From assembly GCF_009796285.1 (NCBI RefSeq), contig NZ_CP047020.1, positions 4,898,001 through 4,962,000 of the forward strand: a stretch of 64,000 nt of DNA, written 5' to 3'. Of this stretch, positions 6,687 through 15,434 are shown piece by piece. The DNA comes from Streptomyces broussonetiae (GTDB lineage Bacteria > Actinomycetota > Actinomycetes > Streptomycetales > Streptomycetaceae). Numbering within the stretch: position 1 is the stretch's first letter; every line of letters starts with the position of its first letter. Position numbers and translations under genes: made by a program. The notes beneath the pieces are model-generated. The model was not told the origin of the DNA, did not search any database, and worked only from the letters and a program-made list of their open reading frames with translations.

Positions 6687-9341
6687 CTAACCGTTCGGCC
6701 CGGCGAAGATTCCTCCGTTGCCGTTGCCCCGCGAGTTGCCGTTGCCGGTCGTATCCGTGGGAGTGGGCGCCGGAGAGGTTCCCCCGGTGGTGCCGCCCGT
6801 GTCCGTGCCACCGTTGGTGTTGCCGTTGCCGTTGCAGTTGTTGCCCCAGCTCCACTGGCAGGTGTCGCTCGCCGTCGGGGACGGGGACGTGTTCGTCGCG
6901 CTCGGCGTCGGGCTAGGCGACTGGGTCGCCGACTGGCTCGGCGTGATGCTCGGGGTCGGGGTCGGGGTGGGAGCGCCCGCTTCGTCCTGGACCTTGCCGA
7001 TCTCGGTGGCGTTCGGGAAACCGAGGTCGTTGGCGTTCTTCAGCGCGGCCTTCATGTACTCGGTCCACACCGACGTCGGGATGTCACCACCATGGATCGA
7101 CTCCACGCCGGCCGTGCCGTTCATGGACAGCAGTTCGTGGTCCTTGGGGTTCTCACGGAACATCGCCACCGAGGTGGACAGCTGCTGGGTGTAGCCGACG
7201 AACCAGGCCGACTTGTTGCTGTCGGTGGTACCGGTCTTGCCCGCCGCCGTACGGCCCAGGGCCTTGGCGTTCTCACCTGTACCGTTCTGGATCACGTTCT
7301 GGAGGACGTCCGTGACGTTGTTCGCCACGTTCTCGGGCATCGCCGAGGTGATCTTCGGCTTGGTGAAGCCCGGCATCTCCTGACCGTCCTTCTTCACGGA
7401 GGTCACCGAGTACGGGTCCGTGTGCTCACCGGAGGCGGCAAAGGTCGAGTACGCGTCAGCCATGCGGATCGCGCTCGGGGTCGAGGTGCCGATGGCGAAG
7501 GACGGGTTCAGCGTCGAGAAGCTGTCGTCGAGGATCCCCGACGCCTTGGCGACGTCCCTGACCTTCGTCAGCCCCACATCCACGCCGAGCTGCACGAACG
7601 GCGTGTTGATGGACTGCTCCATCGCCTTGCGCAGGGAGATGTAGCCCCACTTGTGAGGGCTCTCGTTGTTCTGGAAGAAGTACGAGTTGTCCTTGTTGAG
7701 GTAGTACGACCCGTCGGGCTTGGTCACCTTGAGGTGGTCGTTGCCGTTGTACTTGCTCAGCGGGGAGATGCCCTGACCACCGGAGTTGTAGGTGCCGTAC
7801 TCCATCGCCGCGGCAAGGACGAACGGCTTCCACGTCGAACCGACCGGGACACCGGAGGTGTCGGCGTTGTTCGTGAAGTGACCGTTCTCGTATCCGTCAC
7901 CGCCGTACAGAGCGACGATCGCGCCGTCCTTGGGCTTGACCGACGCCGCACCGAACTGGACGTACTTGTCCAGGTCACGGTTTTTGGGGTCGAGGCGCTC
8001 CTTCTGGACCTTCTTCACGGCCGCTGCCAGATCGTTGACCTTGTCCTTCTCGAAGGTCGTCTTGATCTGGTAGCCGCCCTGGTCGAACTGCGCCTCGGTG
8101 ATGTCGGAGTGCGCGAGGACGTACTTCTTCGCCGTGTCCGCCAGGTAGCTGATCTGGCCGGTCATGCCCCGCGTCGCCTTGCGGCCGTCGGGCATGGGGT
8201 ACTTCGCGATGGCGGTCTGGTACTGCGCGTCGGTGAGGTGGTGATCGTTGTGCATCTGCTCGAGGATCCACTTCCACCGTGACTGCGAGCGCGCCGTGTT
8301 GGCCTTCTCCGTCGCCGACGGGTCGAGGTCCGCGTTGCCCGCCGGGTCGAAGTACGTCGGGCCCTTGAGTAGCGACGCGAGCACCGCGCACTGGCTCGGC
8401 GTGAGGTCCTTCGCGTCCCTGCCGTAGTACGTCTGAGCGGCCGCCTGAATGCCGTAGGCACCACGGCCGAAGTACGAGGTGTTCAGGTAGCCCTGCAGGA
8501 TCTGCGGCTTGGTGAGCTTCGTCCCCACCTTGATGGAGATGAACATCTCCTTGAACTTGCGGGTGACGGTCTGCTGCTGGCTCAGGTAGGTGTTCTTGAC
8601 ATACTGCTGGGTGATCGTCGAACCACCCTGGGTCTGACCGCCCCGCGCCATGTTGACCACGGCGCGCAGGAGTCCCTGGGGGTCGACACCCGAGTCCTGG
8701 TAGAAGCTCTTGTTCTCGGCCGAGATCACGGCCCACTGCATCGCCGAGGGGATCTGGTCGATGCTGACGTTCTGCCGGTTGACGCCGGTGCCCGTGGCCA
8801 CCATCTGCGTGCCGTCGGCCCAGTAGTAGACGTTGTTCTGGGACTTGGCCGCCGCGTTCTCGTCGGGCACGGAGACCATCGCGTAGCCGACGCCGACCAG
8901 CGCGACCAGGCTGCCGACGAAGCCGATGAACATCCCGGTGACGAGCTTCCAGGAGGGCATCCAGCGGCGCCAGCCGTACTTGCCCGACCGGGGGTAGTCG
9001 ATGAACCTCTTCTTGCCCGGTGCGGTCGTCGCGCGGCCTCCGCCGCGCCCCGGGCCACCCGGGCCGCCGCGCCGGCCGCCCGGACCTGTGTTGTCGGCGC
9101 CTCTGCGGCGGCTGCCTCTCTGCGCCGCCCGGCGGGCCTCGGCACGGCCGCCGTAGGGGCGCTCATCACCTCCCGGATCGTTGTCCGACCCATAGGAACT
9201 GGACCCATAGGAGTCAGCAGGAGACCCGGTGGCGCCTTGCGGGGTCGCGCGGCGGCCGGAGGACGAGCCGGACTGACCACGTCGGGCCGCGGCACGTCCG
9301 CCTCCCTGCGGCGGCGGCGGTTTGCGACGGTGCTCGCTCAT
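6687..9341 (-). CDS. class A penicillin-binding protein (transglycosylase/transpeptidase)
   Basis: An 884-residue bifunctional peptidoglycan synthase. After a long basic, glycine-rich cytoplasmic region (1-about 155) comes one membrane helix (LVTGMFIGFVGSLVALVGVGYAM). The GT51 domain shows ENKSFYQDSG (catalytic Glu) and GGSTITQQYVKN. The transpeptidase domain shows the S-x-x-K box in GSTWKPF, the S-x-N box as SIN, and KTG in AGKTGTT. The last ~100 residues are a Thr/Pro/Ser-rich then Asn/Gly-rich tail with a CQWSWGNNC cysteine pair. The ATG at 9341 is used since GAGGAG lies 10 bases before it and the upstream extension is not PBP-like. It is one of several such enzymes in Streptomyces; I cannot name the paralogue. 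Confidence 0.93.
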   Translation of the reverse strand: MSEHRRKPPPPQGGGRAAARRGQSGSSSGRRATPQGATGSPADSYGSSSYGSDNDPGGDERPYGGRAEARRAAQRGSRRRGADNTGPGGRRGGPGGPGRGGGRATTAPGKKRFIDYPRSGKYGWRRWMPSWKLVTGMFIGFVGSLVALVGVGYAMVSVPDENAAAKSQNNVYYWADGTQMVATGTGVNRQNVSIDQIPSAMQWAVISAENKSFYQDSGVDPQGLLRAVVNMARGGQTQGGSTITQQYVKNTYLSQQQTVTRKFKEMFISIKVGTKLTKPQILQGYLNTSYFGRGAYGIQAAAQTYYGRDAKDLTPSQCAVLASLLKGPTYFDPAGNADLDPSATEKANTARSQSRWKWILEQMHNDHHLTDAQYQTAIAKYPMPDGRKATRGMTGQISYLADTAKKYVLAHSDITEAQFDQGGYQIKTTFEKDKVNDLAAAVKKVQKERLDPKNRDLDKYVQFGAASVKPKDGAIVALYGGDGYENGHFTNNADTSGVPVGSTWKPFVLAAAMEYGTYNSGGQGISPLSKYNGNDHLKVTKPDGSYYLNKDNSYFFQNNESPHKWGYISLRKAMEQSINTPFVQLGVDVGLTKVRDVAKASGILDDSFSTLNPSFAIGTSTPSAIRMADAYSTFAASGEHTDPYSVTSVKKDGQEMPGFTKPKITSAMPENVANNVTDVLQNVIQNGTGENAKALGRTAAGKTGTTDSNKSAWFVGYTQQLSTSVAMFRENPKDHELLSMNGTAGVESIHGGDIPTSVWTEYMKAALKNANDLGFPNATEIGKVQDEAGAPTPTPTPSITPSQSATQSPSPTPSATNTSPSPTASDTCQWSWGNNCNGNGNTNGGTDTGGTTGGTSPAPTPTDTTGNGNSRGNGNGGIFAGPNG

Positions 9342-9644
9342 CGAACGATTACTCCTCGGGCAGGCGCACCCGTGCGCGCCTGGAACGGCGGCTGATTTCC
9401 GGTCCCCCCGGAGTACGGATGCGGTCGGTGCTGCATTCACCCGTACTGCACCGAGGACGATGACGCGCTTCGGACGCCACACGGTTCCCGGTGATGTGCA
9501 TGCCGCACAGACTACGCATCGCCAAAACCCGCCGAGCCCCGAAGTTCACCCCAAAACAGGCAACTTGCATCGTGTGAATCGGTGATGTGATCCCGTTCAC
9601 CGTCGTCCCTCTTGTCGCCCGCGGAAGGTCGTTCTATCGTCATG
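9342..9644. other. divergent promoter region between the PBP gene and the padR gene
   Basis: About 300 bases with no convincing gene on either strand. It must contain the PBP promoter (minus) and the padR-ino1 promoter (plus); the only clear element is the padR palindrome at its right edge. Confidence 0.6.
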
Positions 9645-9665
9645 ATGTATCGAGTCGATACATCA
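9643..9665. promoter_or_regulatory. probable PadR operator (23-bp palindrome)
   Basis: A perfect inverted repeat around G9654, with arms TGATGTATCGA and TCGATACATCA. It contains the ATGTAT...ATACAT half-sites known for PadR-family repressors and lies about 75 bases before the padR start, so autoregulation is the natural reading. Confidence 0.75.
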
Positions 9666-9737
9666 GCGCGAGATAAAGACGCTGAGAGGCATTGCGAGAC
9701 CCGTGGAAACGAGCTGCGGGACCGAGAGGAGGCGACG

Positions 9738-10421
9738 ATGAGCCGACGTTCCGGCATCCTCGAGTTCGCCGTCCTCGGCCTGCTGCGCGAGTCCCCGATG
9801 CACGGCTATGAGCTGCGCAAACGCCTCAACACGTCCCTGGGGGTGTTCCGTGCGTTCAGCTACGGGACCCTGTATCCCTGCCTCAAGACGCTGGTCGCCA
9901 GCGGCTGGTTGATCGAGGAGCCGGGCAACACCCATGAGGACGCCCTCGCCGCCCCGCTCGCCGGACGCCGCGCCAAGATCGTCTACCGGTTGACGGCGGA
10001 GGGTAAGGAGCATTTCGAGGAGCTGCTCTCGCAGACCGGCCCCGACGCGTACGAGGACGAGCACTTCGCCGCTCGGTTCGCCTTCTTCGGGCAGACGTCA
10101 CGCGATGTGCGCATGCGCGTACTGGAGGGCCGGCGCAGCCGCCTGGAGGAGCGCCTGGAGAAGATGCGCGCCTCTCTGGCACGCACGCGGGAGCGCCTCG
10201 ACGACTACACACTTGAGCTCCAGCGCCACGGAATGGAGTCCGTGGAGCGCGAAGTGCGCTGGCTGAACGAGCTCATCGAGAGCGAGCGGGCCGGGCGGGA
10301 CCTGAGGGGTTCCGCGTCCGGGGGATCCGCTCAGCAGGACACCACCACTGGATCGACGGGCGGCCTGCCCCGTCCCGGGGACACCCCCCGGACGGATACG
10401 CCCGGCGACACCGCCACGTGA
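9738..10421 (+). CDS. PadR-family transcriptional regulator
   Basis: A 227-residue regulator. The winged-helix domain is clear from the start: ILEFAVLGLLRESPMHGYELRKRL, then GTLYPCLKTL and the wing at about 45-95. A C-terminal helical dimerisation part (about 115-185, EGRRSRLEERLEKMRASLARTRERL) follows, then a Gly/Ser/Thr/Pro tail. GAGAGGAGG lies 7 bases before the ATG at 9738; longer upstream starts would run through the operator. The inositol-phosphate synthase gene begins 43 bases after its stop, so the pair is likely one operon and PadR a candidate controller of inositol supply. Confidence 0.92.
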   Translation: MSRRSGILEFAVLGLLRESPMHGYELRKRLNTSLGVFRAFSYGTLYPCLKTLVASGWLIEEPGNTHEDALAAPLAGRRAKIVYRLTAEGKEHFEELLSQTGPDAYEDEHFAARFAFFGQTSRDVRMRVLEGRRSRLEERLEKMRASLARTRERLDDYTLELQRHGMESVEREVRWLNELIESERAGRDLRGSASGGSAQQDTTTGSTGGLPRPGDTPRTDTPGDTAT

Positions 10422-10464
10422 GTCCCACTCAGGGCCTCACTCGTACACACAGGGAGCAACCGGA

Positions 10465-11547
10465 ATGGGTTCGGTTCGCGTAGCCGTCGTCGGCGTGGGC
10501 AACTGCGCGGCGTCGCTGGTTCAGGGAGTCGAGTACTACAAGGACGCCGACCCGGCGTCCAAGGTCCCCGGCCTGATGCATGTGCAGTTCGGTGACTACC
10601 ACGTGCGCGACGTCGAGTTCGTCGCCGCGTTCGATGTCGACGCCAAGAAGGTCGGCCTCGACCTCGCGGACGCGATCGGCGCCTCCGAGAACAACACCAT
10701 CAAGATCTGCGACGTGCCCAGCACCGGTGTCACCGTCCAGCGCGGCCACACCCTCGACGGCCTCGGCAAGTACTACCGCCAGACCATCGAGGAGTCCGAG
10801 GCCGAGCCGGTCGACGTCGTCCAGATCCTCAAGGACAAGCAGGTCGACGTCCTCGTCTGCTACCTGCCCGTGGGCTCCGAGGACGCGGCGAAGTTCTACG
10901 CCCAGTGCGCCATCGACGCCAAGGTCGCCTTCGTCAACGCCCTCCCGGTCTTCATCGCCGGCACCAAGGAGTGGGCGGACAAGTTCACCGAGGCCGGTGT
11001 GCCGATCGTCGGTGACGACATCAAGTCCCAGGTCGGCGCCACCATCACGCACCGCGTCATGGCGAAGCTGTTCGAGGACCGCGGTGTCGTCCTGGACCGC
11101 ACGATGCAGCTGAACGTCGGCGGCAACATGGACTTCAAGAACATGCTCGAGCGCGAGCGCCTGGAGTCCAAGAAGATCTCCAAGACCCAGGCTGTCACCT
11201 CCCAGATCCCCGACCGGGACCTCGGCGAGAAGAACGTCCACATCGGCCCGTCCGACTACGTGGCCTGGCTGGACGACCGCAAGTGGGCCTACGTCCGCCT
11301 CGAGGGCCGCGCCTTCGGTGACGTCCCGCTGAACCTGGAGTACAAGCTCGAGGTCTGGGACTCCCCGAACTCCGCGGGTGTCATCATCGACGCCCTGCGC
11401 GCCGCGAAGATCGCCAAGGACCGCGGCATCGGCGGCCCGATCCTGTCGGCGTCCTCGTACTTCATGAAGTCCCCGCCGGTCCAGTACTTCGACGACGAGG
11501 CCCGCGAGAACGTCGAGAAGTTCATCCGCGGCGACGTCGAGCGCTAA
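10465..11547 (+). CDS. inositol-3-phosphate synthase
   Basis: A 360-residue enzyme that turns glucose-6-phosphate into myo-inositol-3-phosphate, using NAD. The product feeds phosphatidylinositol and mycothiol, the main actinomycete thiol. The N-terminal Rossmann motif reads VAVVGVGNCAASLVQG; the family core includes DVLVCYLPVGSEDAAKFYAQCA and the GDDIKSQVGATITHR segment. The length matches the compact actinobacterial/archaeal form rather than the ~510-residue eukaryotic form. ATG follows GGGAGCAACCGGA. The gene ends at a strong terminator. Confidence 0.95.
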   Translation: MGSVRVAVVGVGNCAASLVQGVEYYKDADPASKVPGLMHVQFGDYHVRDVEFVAAFDVDAKKVGLDLADAIGASENNTIKICDVPSTGVTVQRGHTLDGLGKYYRQTIEESEAEPVDVVQILKDKQVDVLVCYLPVGSEDAAKFYAQCAIDAKVAFVNALPVFIAGTKEWADKFTEAGVPIVGDDIKSQVGATITHRVMAKLFEDRGVVLDRTMQLNVGGNMDFKNMLERERLESKKISKTQAVTSQIPDRDLGEKNVHIGPSDYVAWLDDRKWAYVRLEGRAFGDVPLNLEYKLEVWDSPNSAGVIIDALRAAKIAKDRGIGGPILSASSYFMKSPPVQYFDDEARENVEKFIRGDVER

Positions 11548-11631
11548 CTCGACACGGCACGGCGCGCTCACTCGACACGGCACAGCGCGCCAAAGCGACC
11601 GTTCGCACGCAAACGCTCCTGCCAGGGCTGT

Positions 11632-11665
11632 GAAGGTCCCCGGGTTTCCCGACCCGGGGACCTTC
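11632..11665 (+). terminator. terminator of the padR-inositol synthase operon
   Basis: A perfect 13-bp stem (11632-11644 with 11653-11665) around an 8-base loop. No clear U-run follows, which is common for terminators in this GC-rich group. Confidence 0.75.
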
Positions 11666-11687
11666 CGCATATGTGAGGCTGGGCGGC

Positions 11688-12950
11688 ATGCCTGTCGTGC
11701 GTGACCTGCGCGTCCTGCTGCGTCTTCGGTACTTCCGACGCCTGCTGTACGTCCGCCTGCTCTCCCAGGGCGCCGACGGCGTCTACCAGGTCGCGCTCGC
11801 CGCGTACGTCGTGTTCTCCCCGGAGAAACAGACCTCGGCCACGGCGGTCGCCTCGGCGATGGCCGTACTGCTGCTCCCCTACTCCGTGGTCGGCCCGTTC
11901 GCGGGCGTCCTGCTGGACCGCTGGCGCCGTCGGCAGGTCTTCCTCTACGGCAACCTGTTGCGCGCACTGATGGCGTCGGCGACGGCCGTGCTGATCGTCG
12001 CCCGCGTCCCGGACTGGCTCTTCTACGTCTCCGCGCTGTGCGTCACCGCCGTCAACCGCTTCATCCTCGCAGGCCTGTCCGCCGCGCTCCCTCGCGTGGT
12101 CGACCAGGAGCGCCTGGTGATGGCCAACTCCCTCTCGCCGACCGCCGGTACGCTCGCCGCGGCCGCGGGCGGCGGCCTCGCCTTCGTCGTACGGCTGGTG
12201 GTGGCCGACTCCGACGCAGCGGTGGTGCTGCTGGGGGCTGTCCTGTACCTGTGCGCGGCGCTCGCGTCCCTGAGTCTCGCGCCCGGGCAACTGGGGCCGG
12301 ACCCCGAATTGGTCCAGCCCCGCCTGGCGGCGGCGCTCACCGGCACCGCCCGCGACCTGGCCGCAGCCGTACGGCACCTCGTCTCACCGCCACGCCGGGA
12401 GGCCGCCTGGGCGCTCGTCACGATGACGCTGCTGCGGTTCTGCTACGGCGCGCTGCTGGTCATGCTGCTGATGCTGTGCCGGTACGCCTTCGCCTCGACC
12501 GCGGACGAGGGACTGCGGCTGCTGGGGCTGGCCTTGGGTACGTCGGCTGCCGGCTTCTTCGCGGCAGCCGTGGTGACTCCTTGGTTTGCGGGACGGATCG
12601 GCCCGGGACGCTGGATCGCCGTGTGCGCCGGGGCGGCCGCGGTCCTGGAGCTCGCCCTCGGGCTCCCGTTCACCACCGGCCCCATGTTGGTCGCGACCTT
12701 CGTCCTGGGTCTGACCACACAGGGCGCGAAGATCGCGACCGACACGGTCGTGCAGTCGTCGGTGGACGACGGCTTTCGCGGGCGCGTCTTCTCCGTCTAC
12801 GACGTCCTGTTCAACATCGCCTTCGTCGGTGCCGCCGCAGTGGCCGCCCTGATGCTGCCACCGGACGGCCGCTCGCCGACGCTGGTCGTCACAATCGCCA
12901 TCATCTACGGAGCGGTTGCTGGTGCTATGGGCCGCTTTGAATGCCGGTGA
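11688..12950 (+). CDS. major facilitator superfamily transporter
   Basis: A 420-residue protein with about 12 hydrophobic segments and the loop 2-3 motif as GVLLDRWRRRQVFLYG (the MFS A-motif G-x-x-x-D-R-x-x-R-R). A large cytoplasmic loop separates two six-helix halves near residues 195-235. The C-terminal half contains DGFRGRVFSVYDVLFNIAFV, typical of MFS exporters of the enterobactin-exporter type. The ATG at 11688 has GAGG 9 bases ahead; a GTG at 11673 would add 5 residues. Substrate cannot be told from sequence. Confidence 0.88.
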   Translation: MPVVRDLRVLLRLRYFRRLLYVRLLSQGADGVYQVALAAYVVFSPEKQTSATAVASAMAVLLLPYSVVGPFAGVLLDRWRRRQVFLYGNLLRALMASATAVLIVARVPDWLFYVSALCVTAVNRFILAGLSAALPRVVDQERLVMANSLSPTAGTLAAAAGGGLAFVVRLVVADSDAAVVLLGAVLYLCAALASLSLAPGQLGPDPELVQPRLAAALTGTARDLAAAVRHLVSPPRREAAWALVTMTLLRFCYGALLVMLLMLCRYAFASTADEGLRLLGLALGTSAAGFFAAAVVTPWFAGRIGPGRWIAVCAGAAAVLELALGLPFTTGPMLVATFVLGLTTQGAKIATDTVVQSSVDDGFRGRVFSVYDVLFNIAFVGAAAVAALMLPPDGRSPTLVVTIAIIYGAVAGAMGRFECR

Positions 12951-13075
12951 GTGTCACATCAGAGCCACAGAGTCCCCCTGAGCCACAGAAGTGTCATCGG
13001 ACCCCGGTAACTTACGTGCGTCTTACGCGCCACTTATGTGCGCAGCTCACCCACTCTTCTAGGGGGACCCCCAAA

Positions 13076-13588
13076 GTGACGACTCCGCCGCCCCAGGGCC
13101 AGAATCCATTCGCACAGGGTCAGCCGGGGTACGGCCAGACCCAGGCCCCGTACCCTCCGCAGGGCGGCTACCCGCAGCAGGGCGGCTACGCGCAGCAGCC
13201 GGGTCAGCCCGGGTTCCCCCAGCAGGGCGCGGCACCGTATGCACCGGTGCCTCCTCAGCAGCCCAAGCGCAGCGTCAGGAAGTACCTGCGCATAGCCGGC
13301 CTCGTCGTCGGCCTCATCGTCATCGCCGGCGGCTGGTACTTCAACCACGCGGACGACACCACAAAGCTGGCTGTCGGTGACTGCCTGACGAACAAGGGCA
13401 GCAGCACCGACCCTAAGATCGAGCAGCTGGACTGCAGCGACTCGAAGGCGGACTACAAGGTGCTCAAGAAGGACGGCAGCACCAGCCTGGCCCAGCTCGC
13501 CTGCCAGTCGGTCCAGGGAACGACCGCGGCCATCGAGTGGAAGGAAGGCAGCGACTCCTTCGTCCTCTGCCTGGGAGACAACAAGTAG
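13076..13588 (+). CDS. LppU/SCO3897-family membrane-anchored extracellular protein
   Basis: A 170-residue protein with a Pro/Gln/Gly/Tyr-rich cytoplasmic N terminus (about 1-60, repeats of PQQGGY and GQPG type), one membrane helix (YLRIAGLVVGLIVIAGGWYF, about 72-92) and a small extracellular domain with cysteines at GDCL, LDCSD, LACQS and LCLGD. This is the architecture of the LppU/SCO3897 family next to the MFS gene in Streptomyces. The GTG at 13076 is chosen because AGGGGGAC lies 8 bases before it; the track-length start inside the MFS gene is not credible. Function unknown. Confidence 0.85.
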   Translation: MTTPPPQGQNPFAQGQPGYGQTQAPYPPQGGYPQQGGYAQQPGQPGFPQQGAAPYAPVPPQQPKRSVRKYLRIAGLVVGLIVIAGGWYFNHADDTTKLAVGDCLTNKGSSTDPKIEQLDCSDSKADYKVLKKDGSTSLAQLACQSVQGTTAAIEWKEGSDSFVLCLGDNK

Positions 13589-13593
13589 CGCTT

Positions 13594-13645
13594 GAACGTG
13601 CTGTGGGGCGGTGTTTCACGTGAAACACCGCCCCACGGCACGTTC
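13594..13645. terminator. 52-bp hairpin with parS at its axis, between convergent genes
   Basis: Two 26-base arms meet exactly at the centre of a parS site, with a single G-U-type mismatch. It lies 5 bases after the LppU-type gene stop and on the 3-prime side of cca, where a bidirectional terminator is expected. Confidence 0.7.
13613..13626. promoter_or_regulatory. parS centromere site 3
   Basis: Exact GTTTCACGTGAAAC at the axis of a 52-bp palindrome; the next parS begins 48 bases to the right. Confidence 0.96.
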
Positions 13646-13660
13646 GGTCCGGACGGTGAT

Positions 13661-13674
13661 GTTTCACGTGAAAC
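13661..13674. promoter_or_regulatory. parS centromere site 4
   Basis: Exact GTTTCACGTGAAAC within a perfect 26-bp palindrome spanning 13655-13680 (arms GGTGATGTTTCAC). It is 20 bases beyond the cca stop codon. Confidence 0.96.
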
Positions 13675-13693
13675 ATCACCCCACTTCACTGCC

Positions 13694-15136
13694 TCAGCCC
13701 TGCTCGGCCCACCACTGCTTGAGCGCCGCCACCGCCGCGTCGTGCTCCATCGGGCCGTTGTCGAGACGCAGCTCCAGCAGGTGCTTGTACGCCTTGCCGA
13801 CTGCCGGGCCGGGGCCGAGGCCGAGGATCTCCATGATTTGGTTGCCGTCCAGGTCCGGGCGGATGGCGTCCAGCTCCTCCTGCTTCTGCAGCTCGGCGAT
13901 GCGATCCTCAAGCCCGTCGTAGGCCCGGGACAGCGCCGCGGCCTTCCGCTTGTTGCGGGTGGTGCAGTCCGACCGGGTCAGCTTGTGCAGGCGGTCCAGC
14001 AGTGGACCCGCGTCACGGACGTAGCGGCGGACCGCTGAGTCCGTCCACTCCCCGGTGCCGTAACCGTGGAAGCGCAGATGCAGCTCGACCAGCCGCGAGA
14101 CGTCCTTCACCAGCTCATTGGAGTACTTCAGGGCGGTCATGCGCTTCTTGGTCATCTTCGCGCCGACCACCTCATGGTGGTGGAACGAGACCCGGCCGTC
14201 CTTCTCGAAGCGGCGCGTGCGCGGCTTGCCGATGTCGTGCAGCAGCGCGGCGAGCCGGAGCGCGAGGTCGGGACCGTCCTGCTCCAGCGCGATCGCCTGC
14301 TCCAGGACGATCAGCGTGTGCTCGTAGACATCCTTGTGCCGGTGGTGCTCGTCCCGCTCCAGGCTCAGTGCCGGCAGCTCGGGCAGCACATGGCTTGCTA
14401 GCCCGGTCTCGACGAGCAGGGACAGGCCCTTGCGGGGGTGCGCGGAGAGGATCAGTTTGTTCAGCTCGTCCCGGACCCGCTCGGCCGAGACGATTTCGAT
14501 ACGCCCGGCCATGTCCGTCATCGCGGTGACGACCTCAGGAGCGACCACGAAATCCAGCTGGGCGGCGAACCGGGCCGCCCGCATCATGCGCAGCGGATCA
14601 TCCGAGAAGGACTCCTCGGGGGTGCCCGGTGTCCGCAGCACTCGGGCCGCGAGGTCCTCGAGGCCGCCGTGCGGGTCAATGAATTCCTTCTGAGGCAGCG
14701 CCACGGCCATCGCGTTGACCGTGAAGTCCCGGCGGACGAGGTCCTCCTCGATGGACTCTCCGTACGACACCTCGGGCTTGCGCGAGGTGCGGTCGTAGGC
14801 CTCCGACCGGTAGGTGGTGATCTCGATCTGGTAGCCGTCCTTGTGCGCGCCGACGGTGCCGAAGGCGATCCCCACCTCCCAGACGGCGTCGGCCCAGGGC
14901 CGGACGATCTTCAGGACGTCCTCGGGGCGGGCGTCTGTGGTGAAGTCCAGGTCGTTGCCGAGCCGGCCGAGCAGCGCGTCGCGCACCGATCCGCCGACCA
15001 GGGCGAGGGAGAACCCGGCCTCCTGGAATCGGCGGGCGAGATCATCGGCGACCGGGGCCACCCGCAGCAGCTCGGTGACCGCGCGATGCTGCGCCTGGCT
15101 CAGGGCGGAGGGGGTGTCTTCGTTGGGGTTCGGCAC
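13694..15136 (-). CDS. cca: CCA tRNA nucleotidyltransferase
   Basis: A 480-residue enzyme that adds or repairs the 3-prime CCA of tRNAs. The class II nucleotidyltransferase head is plain: LVGGSVRDALLGRLGNDLDF with the D-x-D pair (about 48-67), then RRDFTVNAMAV, and the template motif ERVRDELNKLI. An HD hydrolase domain follows (LLHDIGKPRTR, about 292-302, and FHHHEVVGA). It is needed here: the tRNA-Ala gene at the right end of this window has no encoded CCA. The GTG start has no clear ribosome site nearby. Confidence 0.95.
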   Translation of the reverse strand: MPNPNEDTPSALSQAQHRAVTELLRVAPVADDLARRFQEAGFSLALVGGSVRDALLGRLGNDLDFTTDARPEDVLKIVRPWADAVWEVGIAFGTVGAHKDGYQIEITTYRSEAYDRTSRKPEVSYGESIEEDLVRRDFTVNAMAVALPQKEFIDPHGGLEDLAARVLRTPGTPEESFSDDPLRMMRAARFAAQLDFVVAPEVVTAMTDMAGRIEIVSAERVRDELNKLILSAHPRKGLSLLVETGLASHVLPELPALSLERDEHHRHKDVYEHTLIVLEQAIALEQDGPDLALRLAALLHDIGKPRTRRFEKDGRVSFHHHEVVGAKMTKKRMTALKYSNELVKDVSRLVELHLRFHGYGTGEWTDSAVRRYVRDAGPLLDRLHKLTRSDCTTRNKRKAAALSRAYDGLEDRIAELQKQEELDAIRPDLDGNQIMEILGLGPGPAVGKAYKHLLELRLDNGPMEHDAAVAALKQWWAEQG

Positions 15137-15434
15137 AACAGAACAGGGTACGTGCCCCGACGACGAGGGGTGTCCTTCATTTCATCGAGGGGCGGCCCAG
15201 TGAAGATCACGGGACGGCCCGGTGAAAGAGGCCGTGGACACCTCTTGGCATACCGCCGCAAGAGCTGCTCTTGCGGCGTACGGAAGCTCTCCCCTCGATA
15301 CTGGATATAGAGGACAGGTCGTCGGAGTTCTTCGATCTTGTGACGGAGACCGCGGCACTTACCCTCAGCGCGCCTCGTTACCATGCGTGGACGCACATTC
15401 CGACGACCACTGACGACGAGGGACGGGCGAGCGC
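15137..15434. other. divergent intergenic region with an 11-bp hairpin
   Basis: Between cca and the DUF6049 gene. It holds a perfect 11-bp stem with a 3-base loop at 15254-15278 (arms CGCCGCAAGAG). Since the two genes diverge, a terminator is not expected here; the element could be an operator or a leader-RNA hairpin. No coding region is convincing. Confidence 0.5.
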
